Shown: positions 25,695-37,608 of the stretch, one piece after another | Position numbering within the stretch: the stretch's first letter is position 1 | Layout: each line of letters opens with the position of its first letter | From: Sisyra terminalis | Taxonomy: Eukaryota > Arthropoda > Insecta > Neuroptera > Sisyridae | NCBI GenBank assembly: GCA_958496175.1 | Contig: OY292276.1 | Coordinates: forward strand, 14,650,001-14,714,000 | DNA length: 64,000 nucleotides | Direction of reading: 5' to 3' | Position numbers and translations under genes: made by a program | Notes under the pieces: generated by a model | What the model was told of the DNA's origin: nothing | Seen by the model: the letters and a program-made list of their open reading frames with translations, nothing else | Database searches by the model: none

Positions 25695-26465
25695 GGTTAG
25701 TACCACTTACATCATCGAATCGTCACTGTTATTATTTAACCCATTTATTTATTATATCACCAAACCAAATTGACAGCCACTTTTGTGATGACTTTGTATT
25801 TACTAGTGGCTTAAATGTTTCAAAGATAAAACTCACATTTATGTACAGATAAAACAAAAAGACACACGCAAATGGTTTGATAACAAGAACATTGTGGCTA
25901 GTGCCGTTTCAGTTTCACACATGACTCAATTTCAAATGATAAAATCCTACTTGGAAATACAACACCTATGTCTTTTATGAAAACCAAGCTTAAACAATAT
26001 CATAAATTATTTTAATAACCTCATTTAAACAAGGTGGAAAAACTTGTAAAAATTCAGTAAAAGTATTTTGAACAAAAACCGTTGAACAACCGTTTGAAAA
26101 AATTGATCAGACAAAAATGATGTGCCTATTTTGAAAAATTTACATTTCTAAATTCTTTGCTTAATATTCATACAAGTCATGCCATTATAATAATTATACT
26201 TTCAAGTCAATGTCTTCTTAAATATTAGTTGTACTAAACTAAATATTCATTAATTTTTTTCGTAGTTTTATGCGTATACAAGTTGAACCCAAAGTTGCTA
26301 TCATTCAAAAAAATATATACGGATTTTTATAACTTATATAATTATAATTTATTGTAATCCATTTGTAAGATTATTTACTTTATACAAGCTATTTCTAAAA
26401 TTTTCGCTCACTTGGATTTCAGAATATGTATTTGGGCTTAAGAAATTATAAAATATACTTTCGAA

Positions 26466-26875
26466 TTTTATTTATTTTTAGTAGGATAGTGGACATGAAA
26501 GGCTGTAGATTCATGTACTAATTATTAATTTTGCGACACGTTTCAGTCTTTTATTAGACCTTCATCAGGCTTCTAAAATCATACAAACACATAATATAAA
26601 ATGTAAAAATTTTAATTTAAGTAAAAAAAAATATAATGTATGTGTGCGATAAAGAAAAAAAAAATTCGATGTTATTGTGATGTATATTGTGTACTTCATA
26701 TTAAGGTAATTTAACAATTGGTAATGTTTGAAAGATTCTGTAATATATGTGTTTGTATGATTTTAGAAGCCTGATGAAGGTCTAATAAAAGACCGAAACG
26801 TGTCGCAAAATTAATAATCAGTACATGGATCTACATCCTTTCATGTCCACTATTCTACGAAAAATAAATAAAATT
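26466..26875. mobile_element. Palindromic element, hammerhead-like motifs, ~130-bp arms
   Basis: The arms mirror from TTTATTTATTTTTAG/CTAAAAATAAATAAA-like ends, through GTGGACATGAAAGG, to TCATACAAACACATA. The right arm carries a good plus-strand motif; the left arm carries the minus-strand copy with one change (ACTGAAAC instead of ACCGAAAC). The spacer between arms is about 150 bp, AT-rich and non-coding. Confidence 0.7.
26761..26812 (+). ncRNA. Hammerhead-ribozyme-like motif with AATAAA loop
   Basis: The core CTGATGA is at 26771-26777, stem II is GGTCT/AGACC (26779-26783, 26790-26794), its loop is exactly AATAAA, GAAAC follows at 26795, and CGTGTC gives a minimal stem III and GTC cleavage site after 26804. 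Stem I pairs GC next to the core, then, after a bulge, TTTT with AAAA. One unpaired A (26778) precedes stem II. Confidence 0.55.
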
Positions 26876-27609
26876 ATGTAAAATATGGACACAACCAATT
26901 TATCGATACTTTCGAATGTTTTTTTCAAATCAAATTAAAATTACTTGGGTCATATTTTAAATATCTTACGAAATTAACATCTGTATATTTATAAAACCAA
27001 GTTTATAATTATGGATGTAAATTAAAAGAGAATCTTGGTATTTGAGAATGTCAACCGTTTTTGAAAGATTTTAACCTGTCAGTTTGTATATATTTGATGT
27101 GAAAAATAATTTAATATGTTAGTTCGAAAAGGGCATATCTGAAATTTGAAGCTTTTCACGAAATGAAAAAAATTCTAAGGAATTATAATATTTTTGGAAA
27201 TAAAATTTGAGCTATGCATTGGGACCAATTTGTAATCGAGAATTACAGAAATATTTTGATGTTAACGATATACCATTATATAGGTAGTATATTTTAGATA
27301 TTCAAAGTTTATGAAACTTGCCATTTTTGAACTTTATGATACTGAATTTTCATAATTTTAAGAAAACCCTATATAAATTTGACAAAATTATTTTTCTAGG
27401 TATCTTAAATTTAATATTATGCTTAATTTAAAATAACTTTAAATACCTTTTTAAAATCCTCCTGTGAAAGATCTCTTTCATTTCTAGTTGGTCATTGCAG
27501 TAATTTGTGATAAAATTCTGTAAATTTTTCTAGTATATATTGTTATACCAGATCAGTATTTGCAATTTTCAGATGATTAATAGGTACTTTGCCATTATAA
27601 ATTCTATAT

Positions 27610-27830
27610 CAATGATTCTTAATTTGGATACAATCGAACCCCAAGGGTTCGATGGGTTCTAAATAGTTTTGTTCATTTCATATACTTAGTATAGATATTC
27701 CTTTGTTTTGAATTTGAAAAAATATATATATATTTATTCCTTCTATTAAGAAGGATTCGGTGGATGCAGATATGAAACTGTTGGGAATCAATACCTAAGT
27801 AGTTAGAGCCTTAGTAGTTAAGAACTATTG
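27610..27830. mobile_element. hAT-like MITE, 221 bp, same family as 60717-60936
   Basis: Termini CAATGATTCTTAA and TTAAGAACTATTG are imperfect inverted repeats of the CAGTGGTTCTTAA type. The flanking 8-bp target duplication is TTCTATAT / CTCTATAT (7 of 8). Internal blocks (GGGTTC, GTTCAT, GAATTTGAAA, TTCGGTG, TATGAAACTG) align in order with the copy at 60717. An 8-bp duplication with this terminus is typical of hAT elements. Confidence 0.7.
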
Positions 27831-28754
27831 CTCTATATTTTTGGCTTGGTAAATTACTACAAGTACCTATTACTCTTAAAAGCATAAAAATTTCTCTAGA
27901 AATATCATTATCTGTTTAATTTTTTGCGATTATTTCGCCTATTTCGCCAGGTTTATTTTGGATCAAAAACAAATTCATAATAAGTAGATACTTGAAAATT
28001 AACTTTTCGGTTTTGAGTCCATCTTTTCCATAACTTCAAACTGATAAAGGTTTAGCTTTAACATTAAATTGAGCTAATTTTTTGAAATCAATTATGTCTT
28101 TTGTATTTACTTTTTCAACACTTGATTCGACGCTAAACTTGGTGTTACTAGACGGTAATATAAGTACCTTAGTGAAAAATATAGATGATAATCAAATTTA
28201 TTTATAAAACAGTAAAAAAAAAAATTGCTAAAATATTCCTTTTCCGAACGTAATAGGTTAAGGGAAGCATTTAGAAGGTAGTCATCTAAAAATAAACATA
28301 TTCACCAAAATATGCGAGATATGCTCTTTTCGAAAATGCATATTCAATTAGATCCAGAGTTATAAGAGGAAGGAGGGTTAAAAATTTGAAAGTCTTAGGT
28401 GAAATCATTCTAGACATTCTCGAAATATCCCTACTAAAAAGTTAAACAAAATCAGAGGTTCGTTATCAAATGGTAGAAATTCCAGAAAATGGGAAAAATG
28501 ACCCCAGTTGGAGCTGGTCAATTTATTGATCATTAACTATCGTTATGAGCCAATTAAAGAGATTTAAAAACATTGAAATTATTCCCTATATGAAAATCGT
28601 CTTTAATCTAATGAAATTCGGTTAAAACGTCTGGCTTCCTGGTAGGATTGTAGATATTAAAACCTCCATTATTTCAGGTCTAAATACTTTTAAATTAAAA
28701 AAAATAAGTCAGGATATAGTAAACCACAGTTAAACAGTGTTTTTTTAAATTTAT

Positions 28755-28805
28755 TTCAAATAGCAACGTTTCGTTGGTGTGATTCCGACTTCATCAGGCA
28801 GCCTA
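28755..28805 (-). ncRNA. Solo hammerhead-like motif
   Basis: The minus strand reads CTGATGA (28797-28791), AGTCGG, loop AATCACA, CCAAC, GAAACGTTGC. Stem II (GTCGG/CCAAC) has one mismatch. No mirror arm was found nearby, so this is a solo end of the same family as 20970-21012. It lies within the long intron upstream of the GH31 exon at 25694. Confidence 0.45.
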
Positions 28806-29911
28806 TGTGTAACAATTATAAAAAAAAACATATAACCATTGGTCTCTATAACCATATATCTTCATTAACAGAGAAACTAATACAAAATTTGAATTAAATC
28901 TATGGTCCTTAGACATTACACTCTTCCTAGAAGACCCAAAGGATTCTACGATTAAATCGTTTTTTTTAACTATAAATGAAATATTTGCAATCTGTGCAAA
29001 ATAAAATATGCAACAAGCAAAATGATTTAAACTAGATTAATTTTTATAAAAATATTTAAACAAAATGTATTCGTGATTAAGTACTCAATTTTGACTTTAA
29101 TGAAGGAAAAAATTGAACAAAAATTTTGAATAAAACATAAACTTATTTTACGTACATTAAAGAGTATATCAAATATAATTACAAATGGGTACGTAATACT
29201 GAAAAAGTAAATTAGTAATTAAATTATAACATTAAAAATAAATCAAAATATTTCTTTAAGTATAAAGTGACTTTAGAACCCAACTGTATTAGTCTTATTA
29301 CTTTTTGGTCAATATTTTTTTTAATTCTTGAATCACGGTCACTGTTACAATAATAATTAATTTATAAACAAATTGACTTGACGTTATTTTTTTTATTCTT
29401 ATCAAAATATACATAATACTGATAAAATTTGTATTTAAGAATAAAAAAATTTATTCTTCGTTTTATGATTACATGTGCATTCCATTTGTATAGTTTTAAA
29501 TGCAATTCTTGAATTTGTTTAAACGCTATGCTTTTAAAACAAATAAATACAATTTATCTTAAAGAGCAATAAGTTCTTATCCAGAATTTAAATAGCCATA
29601 CCTAAGTTAGTATTATTTTGTTGAAAAATTTATTGATTGATTGAAAATCAATTCGTCTGTGGGTTTTTTAATATCGTTTAATAAATTTTTGTCCATTTAG
29701 TTTGATTTTGATTATACTGACGCTACAATTTCAGGAAAAGTCATACACATTGTTGCACTTTAAAAAAATTGTATATCTAGAAGTATATTCACTGTTTTTT
29801 TAAGTTTAAAATGACATTATATCAAAGTTCTTGGGGGATTAATTTATCAGGGGATTAAATTGGAGGGTCAATTTTATCCCTTGAAATCTATAAAAAAATT
29901 CAATCACTTAC

Positions 29912-29994
29912 TTATCGTTGGTTCCCGACAAATCCTCCTCAGATTCATTTTCGCCGCTGTAGCTTGATGAAATGCTCGTATCATTTTCAGGGAT
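29912..29994 (-). CDS. Probable shared second exon of GH31 isoforms A/B
   Basis: After TTTTCAG the exon reads IPENDTSISSSYSGENESEE and ends at AAC GAT AA, followed by GTAAGT. It enters in phase 0 and leaves in phase 2. The only open minus-strand acceptor exon found downstream is 20880, which requires a phase-2 donor: the junction then reads NDK-VPARN. The acidic serine-rich content fits the cytoplasmic tail of the MYORG-like gene. Membership of that gene is inferred from strand, order and phase. Confidence 0.6.
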
Positions 29995-30101
29995 CTGAAA
30001 ATAAGAAGTACAATTACAAACTTCATTTATTATCAAAAGCAGCTTATCACTAAATTTTGGGTAATCCCACTGGTGTTAATTATGGGTTCAGGGAAAGTTA
30101 C

Positions 30102-30164
30102 CTCAATCGGTTCGGGATAGGAATGCGGATATCGATGCACTTCACTCAGTTGGTTTAGCGACAT
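30102..30164 (-). CDS. Candidate alternative first exon B of the GH31 gene
   Basis: ATG at 30164 opens MSLNQLSEVHRYPHSYPEP and ends IE followed by GTAACT. An in-frame TGA lies just upstream with no acceptor between, so this is a first coding exon. It ends in phase 0, matching the phase-0 acceptor at 29994. The upstream stretch (30220-30310) is markedly richer in G+C than its surroundings, as expected for a promoter or 5' UTR. Confidence 0.6.
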
Positions 30165-30330
30165 TTGCGTATATTTTATTCAAATCTTAGAACAATAACG
30201 AGCACAAATTCACACATGATGATCCATAAAGCACGGCGGATATTAGTGCCCTCCGCTACTGACCCCTCGGGACCCGCACGACCCACCCTTCGTGCCGGAC
30301 AATGCCAATTTAGCTATGTAAATATCAGAG
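30165..30330 (-). promoter_or_regulatory. GC-enriched putative promoter/5' UTR of exon B
   Basis: The 160 bp upstream of the exon B ATG contain a CG-rich run (around 30230-30310) that contrasts with the AT-rich intron on both sides. No TATA box or initiator can be assigned with confidence. The call rests on composition and position. Confidence 0.3.
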
Positions 30331-31372
30331 AATATAAGCGCACGTAGAAGTAGTGTGCCTATATGTATGATCGAGATGATTAATCCAAATCACTTCAGCT
30401 TAAATCACTCCCATATATCTCAACATATGCCACGATGCAGATATGACCACATTTGACCCCACTGGCCCCGACTCCAACAACACAATCTTTGGAAAAACCC
30501 GATCAAGAACTAAATGAAAAGTTCAATTCAAATTTTCAGTTTCACAATCCTTACTAAGATCATTCAAATCCCAGCACCATTCAATGAACCACTTGTTCCA
30601 TCCACACCAAGCAATACACAAAAATTTACGGAAAATTATTTTTCCTTCCTTATCATTTACCACTTAGTAAAACATTTCCCAACACTCCAACGCAATGGTT
30701 TCATTCAAATATTTGTCTTGAATGTTTTTAGTTTAACAAAAAAAAATAAAACAGGTAAGCAATTATTTGAAATTCACATTAAAGAATTAAAATTTAAATG
30801 TTGTTGCATTTAAAAACTGGTTTCAAGGTGAAGTCGACGCAATGGAAAGTATTCAAATAGTTTTTATAATTTTTCATGTCAATTACGTGACGAATTCATA
30901 ATGGTAATACCTAAATATGTAAGAAAAATTCAATCAAAAAAAAATTGACCAAAATTGATTAAAATTTGCTTTATTTACTTAAATAATTCAAACCAAAGTA
31001 TCATTCTTTGAATCATTATAATTGATGTAGGAATTGATGTAGGAAAACATTTTAATTAAAGTAGATATACTTCATATAAACTTTCCAATCAATGTCCACA
31101 ATTCTAGCGCAAAATCAGTGCAAGTTGATTATTGAAAACTAATTGAAATAAAGGAGGGAAGAAATAAAAATTGCAAATATTTTTATGACTCCCCTTATTG
31201 CATTAACCTTGCTTTAGTTTAAAAGGACAAGGTTTTCTCAGATCCACAATTGATCCACTTTTAGATCGATTTTATTGTCATTTAAAAATTGAAATGTAAG
31301 TATGGAAATTTGGAATGTAGAACAGTTTACTTTATCACTTGGAATCTCATCCATTATTTAATAATTAATAAG

Positions 31373-31682
31373 TTTTTTATCTTGGGATTTGGACTTTATA
31401 AATGAAAATGTCAAATTATAAGATATATTAATATATATAAAATATCTAAATATAAAAGTTATAAAATATACGCCATTTTATATATTTGGAAACAATTTCA
31501 ATAAAAGTTTTTTAAAACATCAATACATTTCCAAGGAAGAGTACAGCTGAATAACATGCTATCTTGCTTTATATGTTAATTTTAAATTTTGCCTGAAGAA
31601 GCAGAAATAAAGTCTGCGAAACGGCGCAATTTTTATAATTTGACATTTTCATTTATAAAGTCCAAATCCCAAGATAAAAAAC
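31373..31682. mobile_element. TIR element with one variant hammerhead-like motif
   Basis: Terminal inverted repeats of about 48 bp start TTTTTTATCTTGGGATTTGG (left) and end with its complement at 31682. Only the right arm has the internal motif: CTGAAGA (31593-31599; note A for T), hairpin GCAGA-AATAAAG-TCTGC, then GAAACGGCGC. The CTGAAGA variant is shared with the Penelope-like element end at 44234. Confidence 0.6.
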
Positions 31683-34600
31683 AGTTTTCTTTATTTTATT
31701 ATCAGAATATATTTCATCCCTTCTCTTTACACAGATGGTTTGAATAGAAATACCAAAAGTATTTATTTTAAGCGTTTATGACATTATGGAATTTAGAATT
31801 TTTACTTCATTTTCTTTTAGTGAATATTATTAAAACATTTTTTAAAATGATACTAAGACATTTGACTCCACAAAAATATCGTAATTTTCTTAAATTAAGT
31901 ATATTTTAGATTTTATCGCTGAATTAGAGTCAACAAAGGTAAATTCTGGAAAAAAGTGTTCTATTTTGTCGACACCAAAAGTTTCATGGTCATACTATCA
32001 AATCAAGTTTCATAAAGATTCACCAAAAAAGTTTTGTAAGGTATTATAATACATACAAATAAAATTCCAAAATTAGGTTTCCAATTAATAATTAGTCGAA
32101 TAATTTAGGAGACATAATATATATCAATCAAAGACGAAACCCTAAATTATCGAAAACTTAAAATGAGTAACAGCAGAAATCGATGGACAAAATATAATAG
32201 ACCATATTATAAATATTTTTTTAAATAGATAAAGGGCATTATTAAAGTAATGAAAAACTAAGTTTTAGCTCTAAAACATTTATATTTTGGTAGAAAAAAA
32301 AGTTTTAAGATTAATGACCAAATTATAGTCCGAAAACGATGGGTCCACCTAAGAGTCTTCTGTGACGTAATATTCCATTAATTAAAACTGATATATACAC
32401 AATTCATTGAGCAGATGCAATAAAAACAATAATAACTTACATAATTTTCACATTTTCCGTCCGGAAATTTTTTTTATATCCTGAAAATTTCTCTCAGTTT
32501 TTTTATATGGAATAGAATAGAACGTCAGAAGTGTATAGTTTATGTAAAAACAAAGCTTTTCATTAATACTTTCAATACTGAGTCTTTTGATGCAACTAAG
32601 AAAAACTGTTTTTCTAACGATCAAACTATAATTGCAAATTGAAGCAAAATCTAGTGAATAGTTTTCGAAAGATTAAAAAAATATTAATAAGACTGGAAAA
32701 TGAGGATTTTTTTTTAAAATATGTGTTATAACATGGATTTATAATATTTTTTTAAGGAAAACTTTATTTTTGCAATCAATCAAATTACATATGAAATTAG
32801 GGCAAAGGTACAGTAAATAATTTTCCGATAGTTCAAAAATATAGACTATAGCAAAAAGTGTACAAAAAACCATTGAACGATAACTATAATAAGGTGGCCT
32901 ATAACTATAATTTCTGGAGGGTATATTGATGCTAAAAAGATACAATTACACTTCAAATTTCAGCTTGTTATGAAAGGTTGTTATTATGAAAGTATATAAA
33001 GGCTGTACTCAGAAAAATAACAGTCTTTAACCCTTAATCTTCATTATAACTATTTGACGTATATGATTTCTCCACTTCTCTGGTCAGATGACTAATTTTA
33101 AAGTGATTTCTAAAGGATAAATTAAAATACTCCCATCTTTAAAAAAATTGCGAAAATAAAATATATCTGGCCTTACTAAATTTCAAATATTATAAAGGAT
33201 TTATCAATCATTTGGTTTGAACAATTTAAACAACCTTACTATTTATATTTAAAAACATTTGTCATGGAAAACGTCCGTGGGATTTTAAAGTTTATGTACT
33301 TTGGCGTCATCTTAATGTTGGGCTAATAGGAGCTCATTATAAGCATTTTGAATTTAAGGAAATTTTTGCATTTTTAAATGAATATTGCTTAGATTTTATC
33401 AAGTGAAGTTAAAATTAACAGCTACATTATGTTTTGATATTGGTTTATAACATTTTATTAGTATTGTTTATACAACAAATGTTGTAACAACTTTTCATGG
33501 ATTTTCACTGCATTTTTCACAAGATGCGTCTGAATTAATTTTCAAAAATCTCATTTCTATGCAATTTTCGTAAAAGAAGGAGTTCTATACTATTGTAATG
33601 AGATTTCAATAACAACGTGTCTTTAAATTTGACTATACTTATGATCATAAGTAGATATGTATTCTAATGACTTTAGAGTTACTTAAGTTGTCGACTTAAT
33701 GTTTAATTTAAATGTATTATATTTTCAATTTTGAACGTTTATATCTGCAATGTATCTTTGGAAAAAAATTGAGAATTAAAACAAATAAAAATATTTAAAA
33801 CGCATAAATTATTTTTTAGTAGTTTTTGAATTAATTGGTTTTAATTTATTTTCAAGATAATATCTATAATGAAACTTTGGCTCACGAGAGCATTCACTTT
33901 GGCCAATTTTTTCTGTTGTCTTCTAATTTTAAATCGCAAGAATAAATCAAAAGATAATTAAAAAAGGGAACTATCGTTTACAATAAACAATTGAAAGGAA
34001 AGAAGCCAAAATATAAGAAAATTTGATATCTTACCAAAAACTTTTTAAACACAAATCTACCTGATCTCGTTCGTATCATTGTGAAACTACGTGTAGCTCA
34101 TTGATCTGAGGTAAATTTTATTCTTCGAATTTCGATTATTACACCTTTTGGCTATTACATGACTCGAGTAATTTTACGATCGGCAAATTAAAATCGCAAT
34201 ACGATTTTGCATGCAATGGTGGCAAACGGTTTTTATTGAGATATATCAGAGAAAATTGAACTCCGTCCAAAGAAATAAATAATCCTCAATTAATTATGGT
34301 GTGATTAGCCAATTTTAATTTCGTGATTTCATTTTGCTTTTTACTATTTGTATTTGATTGCGGTCCAAAATTTTTACACAAAACAATAATAAATTGATTA
34401 TAATTATCTTATAAATTGTGGGTAAATGATAAAGTTATCCTCTTTTTGACTAAAAAAAATATCAAATTATTTTAAATAAATTAAATTTAGATAAAAAGAA
34501 GAATTGAGGAACCAGTTTTTGTAGCATACTACATAATTAAAGTACTGAAAAAACATTTCCTTCTCCTACGGTCAACTAAGAGAACTAAGCGAAGTTTAAA

Positions 34601-35739
34601 ACTTCACTTGTTTGTTACTAGATGGCAATTTATTTATGGAAAAGTTTTTTATGAATTTTTATGAAAAGTTTTTTTTATCATTTTCCATTTTTTCCTCGAA
34701 AAGTAATTGTTCTTTACTATTTTCTTTTCAAAATAATTTCAAATATTTTCTAATTAATAAAGCAGCTAAACAAGAACAAAGTTTTGCCATTTAATTCGTA
34801 AATAGGTAAACAGGAAAAAGGCCTCTTTTGCAGTAAACTAATAAAATATGTGTGTGAATTGAATTATATTATAGTATCAATTATCTAAATGCGACTATTG
34901 CATTATGTATCTTTTAAATAACAAATTTTTTCCAACTTCTCATAAAAAACTGCCAATTAATACAGAAATAAAATCTTCAATAATAGATGCATATATACTT
35001 CAAGAAATAAAACAAGTGTGATCAGTATACTAACGAATTTTGAAAGCCTTTTAATTTATATAGCTACTTCAAAATTTAGTTACATTCCCAGAAAAAAAGC
35101 ATAATTATTATCCCTATTGATTTCGAAAAAAGACCAGCTAGTTTGGTTAACTAAACTTCCTAAATAAAATTTGCATAAGGCTACACTAAATTTCAAAAAA
35201 TATTAAGAAACTACTTATATTATTGCCAAAGAACTGACGCAAAATAAAAAATGAAGTACCTTTTAATAATAATTAATTTCGTCTTAATTAATGATCCATG
35301 AAAATCTATAATTTATAGTTTTTGTTTCTCTTAAGGAGGACTAATTTGAAGTTTAAAAAGCTTTGAATAGATGGAATTTACTTTGTCTAAAAAAATTTCT
35401 GGGTTGTATGTTAATATCCCACAATAAAACTTTAATAACTTCAATGTTGACATTATGTTTGTAAAACGGTAAATTAGATCTACTTGTACATTTCGAACGG
35501 TTATTTTTGTAGCAAGTACTAATAAATAATAAAAATATATAAACTACTAAAAGAATCCATAAAAGTTTATTGCATTGCAAGATAAAACTTTAAAATAGTT
35601 TTTTTTATCTGTAAACTAGTTTTCCTGAGTTGTCACTTTTTCTTATTTATTAGGCTGTAAAAAAATTCTTCAACTAATGAATCTTTTGTTCAGTTAATGA
35701 ATTTTTTGGCGGATTCTTCCGGGTGATGGTTTCTTAATG
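31683..35739. other. Intronic/intergenic AT-rich stretch, nothing recognised
   Basis: No coding exon, RNA gene or recognisable repeat was identified on either strand. If the first exon at 37608 belongs to the GH31 gene, this whole stretch is intron. Confidence 0.5.
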
Positions 35740-36850
35740 ATTGTATCGGCTGATTATTCGTTGATTCCTCAACCGGAAAGAAAATGCAATTTTCTGGTTA
35801 TTACTGGTTTTTCTTTGAGATTTTCTAAATTCAATAGTGGTACTAATAGTAACTGTATTGGAAAGGACTGAACCGAAAAAATTTATCTTCTAAGTCTCTC
35901 CGAAGGATAATAATGACGGTTTTTGTAAGTTAAGTTTTCACAACTTCTAAAATGAAGTAATTAAAGTAGAACTACACATACAAAAAGCGTTATAATTACC
36001 GTTGGGATAAAATTAGAAGAAATTTTAAATTTTCGATACAATCCTCTCCAATACAGTATCTAGATTGCATCACTGTTGGATTTGGAAAATTCATCAAGGG
36101 AAACCAGTAATTTTCCAAAAACCGCATTTTCTTTCCCGTTAAGGTACCAGCACCTGGAAAAATCCACAAAAAAATTTGTTTCTATTCCAACAGAATCAAA
36201 ACTATGGCCGTTTTTACAGTTTCAATATTGAAGTAATTAAAGTCTAATTGCACATACAAAAACCGTCATAATTATCATTGGGATTGAGTAGGAAGAAAAT
36301 TTTTTTCGGTACAATCCTCTCCAATACAGTATCTAGGTTTTTCTAGGAAAATTCTTCAAAGAAAATCTTTAATTGTCGGAAAACTGAACTTTCTTTTCGC
36401 TTGAGGTACAAACGAAAATTCAACCAGTAACATCAACTAGAGACCAACATCTGGAAAAATCCACCAAAAAATACGTTGGTTCTTCATCAGAACAAAATTT
36501 ACAGTTGTTTTTCAAATTTAACATTGAATTAATTAGAGTACAATTACATTTACAAAAACCATTATATAACAGGCGTTATAAAATTCAACAATAGAATAAG
36601 TCCATTTATAAAATCGATTGTAACTTTTCTTGGGTTAAAGTTAGAATTAATTTTTTTTGGTACAATCTTCTACGTATCAACGCCTATCTATAGCCCTTAA
36701 AATTTTTGAAAAATCTAACATTGGGAGGGTTTTTGATTTTAAAAAAATGATTAACTTTTTTTCGGTTGAGGTGCAATCCAATACAAACAAAAGTCAATCT
36801 AAAAATTTATTTCAAATTTTAGTTTGTTAAAGTCGGATGTTAACTTGACA
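35740..36850. repeat. Diverged repeat cluster: three direct copies and one inverted copy
   Basis: Blocks starting near 35943, 36218 and 36512 each run GAAGTAATTAAAGT, CACATACAAAAACCG, TTGGGAT, then CAATCCTCTCCAATACAGTA, then a TTTTC...GGTTGAGGT segment and CTGGAAAAATCCAC. The first two are about 277 bp apart; the third is longer by an insertion. Bases ~35755-35935 are an inverted copy of the same unit, so the cluster begins with a large imperfect palindrome. There is no coding capacity; origin unknown. Confidence 0.65.
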
Positions 36851-37374
36851 GAGGTGATAAATAATTCTTTTTCTTATAAGATGTTATAAGAAGTTAATGA
36901 GAGATCTAATAAGATGAATTTTAGGGATCTAGTAAGTTCTAGTAAGATCTAGTGTTAAAGCCACACGTGTTGAACAAATTCAACCCCTTATTGATTTTAG
37001 AACAGTTTTAAAGGATAATAGAATAAATCAATTTTCAACTCTTAGTGGTTGTGCAAACTTAATACTTTTAGTTTTGATATATTCTATATCTACGATTTAG
37101 ATATATGAAATTTCAATTTTTGATAAAAAAATATGTAAAACTAAAAGGTAATAATCCTCTTGAGGCTGAAATTTGAAACTTAAATTATGCATCTGGCCAT
37201 CACAGCGATGTATTTATATTTCATAACTCATATTTTATACTGCTCTCGTTAATCTCTATGAAAATAAATATTGACACATTGACTCTATAAGATCAATATT
37301 TATCAGCAAACATAGAAAAAAATTGTCCAAAGCGTATATAATCTTTTGAACAAACATAAGAGTGATAAACTCAC

Positions 37375-37608
37375 CGTGTCTTGTCGTTCCTGGTTCTTGT
37401 GCGCCGCCTGCAGGAGTTCCAGGTCCAAATCATCCAAGCCTGCCGGCAACGAAATGCTGTTTCTTCGCAAATTTCGGATTCGCAAATTTACCCCAATCGT
37501 GGCCGGAGCCTCGGATCCGAGGAAAAGCTCCTCTTCATCTTCATCGGCGAAGCGTATTGTACTTTCCCGAGGACTGTCCACCACAATTATCGGAATTTTC
37601 GCACTCAT
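37375..37608 (-). CDS. Candidate alternative first exon A of the GH31 gene
   Basis: ATG at 37608 (in-frame TGA upstream) opens MSAKIPIIVVDSPRESTIRF, continues ADEDEEELFLGSEAPATIGV and RRNSISLPAGLDDLDLELLQ, and ends QERQDT at ACG followed by GTGAGT. It has 78 codons and ends in phase 0, so it joins the exon at 29994 in frame (QDT-IPEND). Codon content and G+C stand out from the flanks. The strand and lack of any other downstream minus-strand exon point to the GH31 gene. A separate gene with unrecognised downstream exons is the alternative. Confidence 0.6.

Noticed and set aside
30165..30347. Plus-strand open frame opposite exon B
   Set aside because: It overlaps the GC-rich 5' region of the minus-strand first exon and has no splice or domain support.
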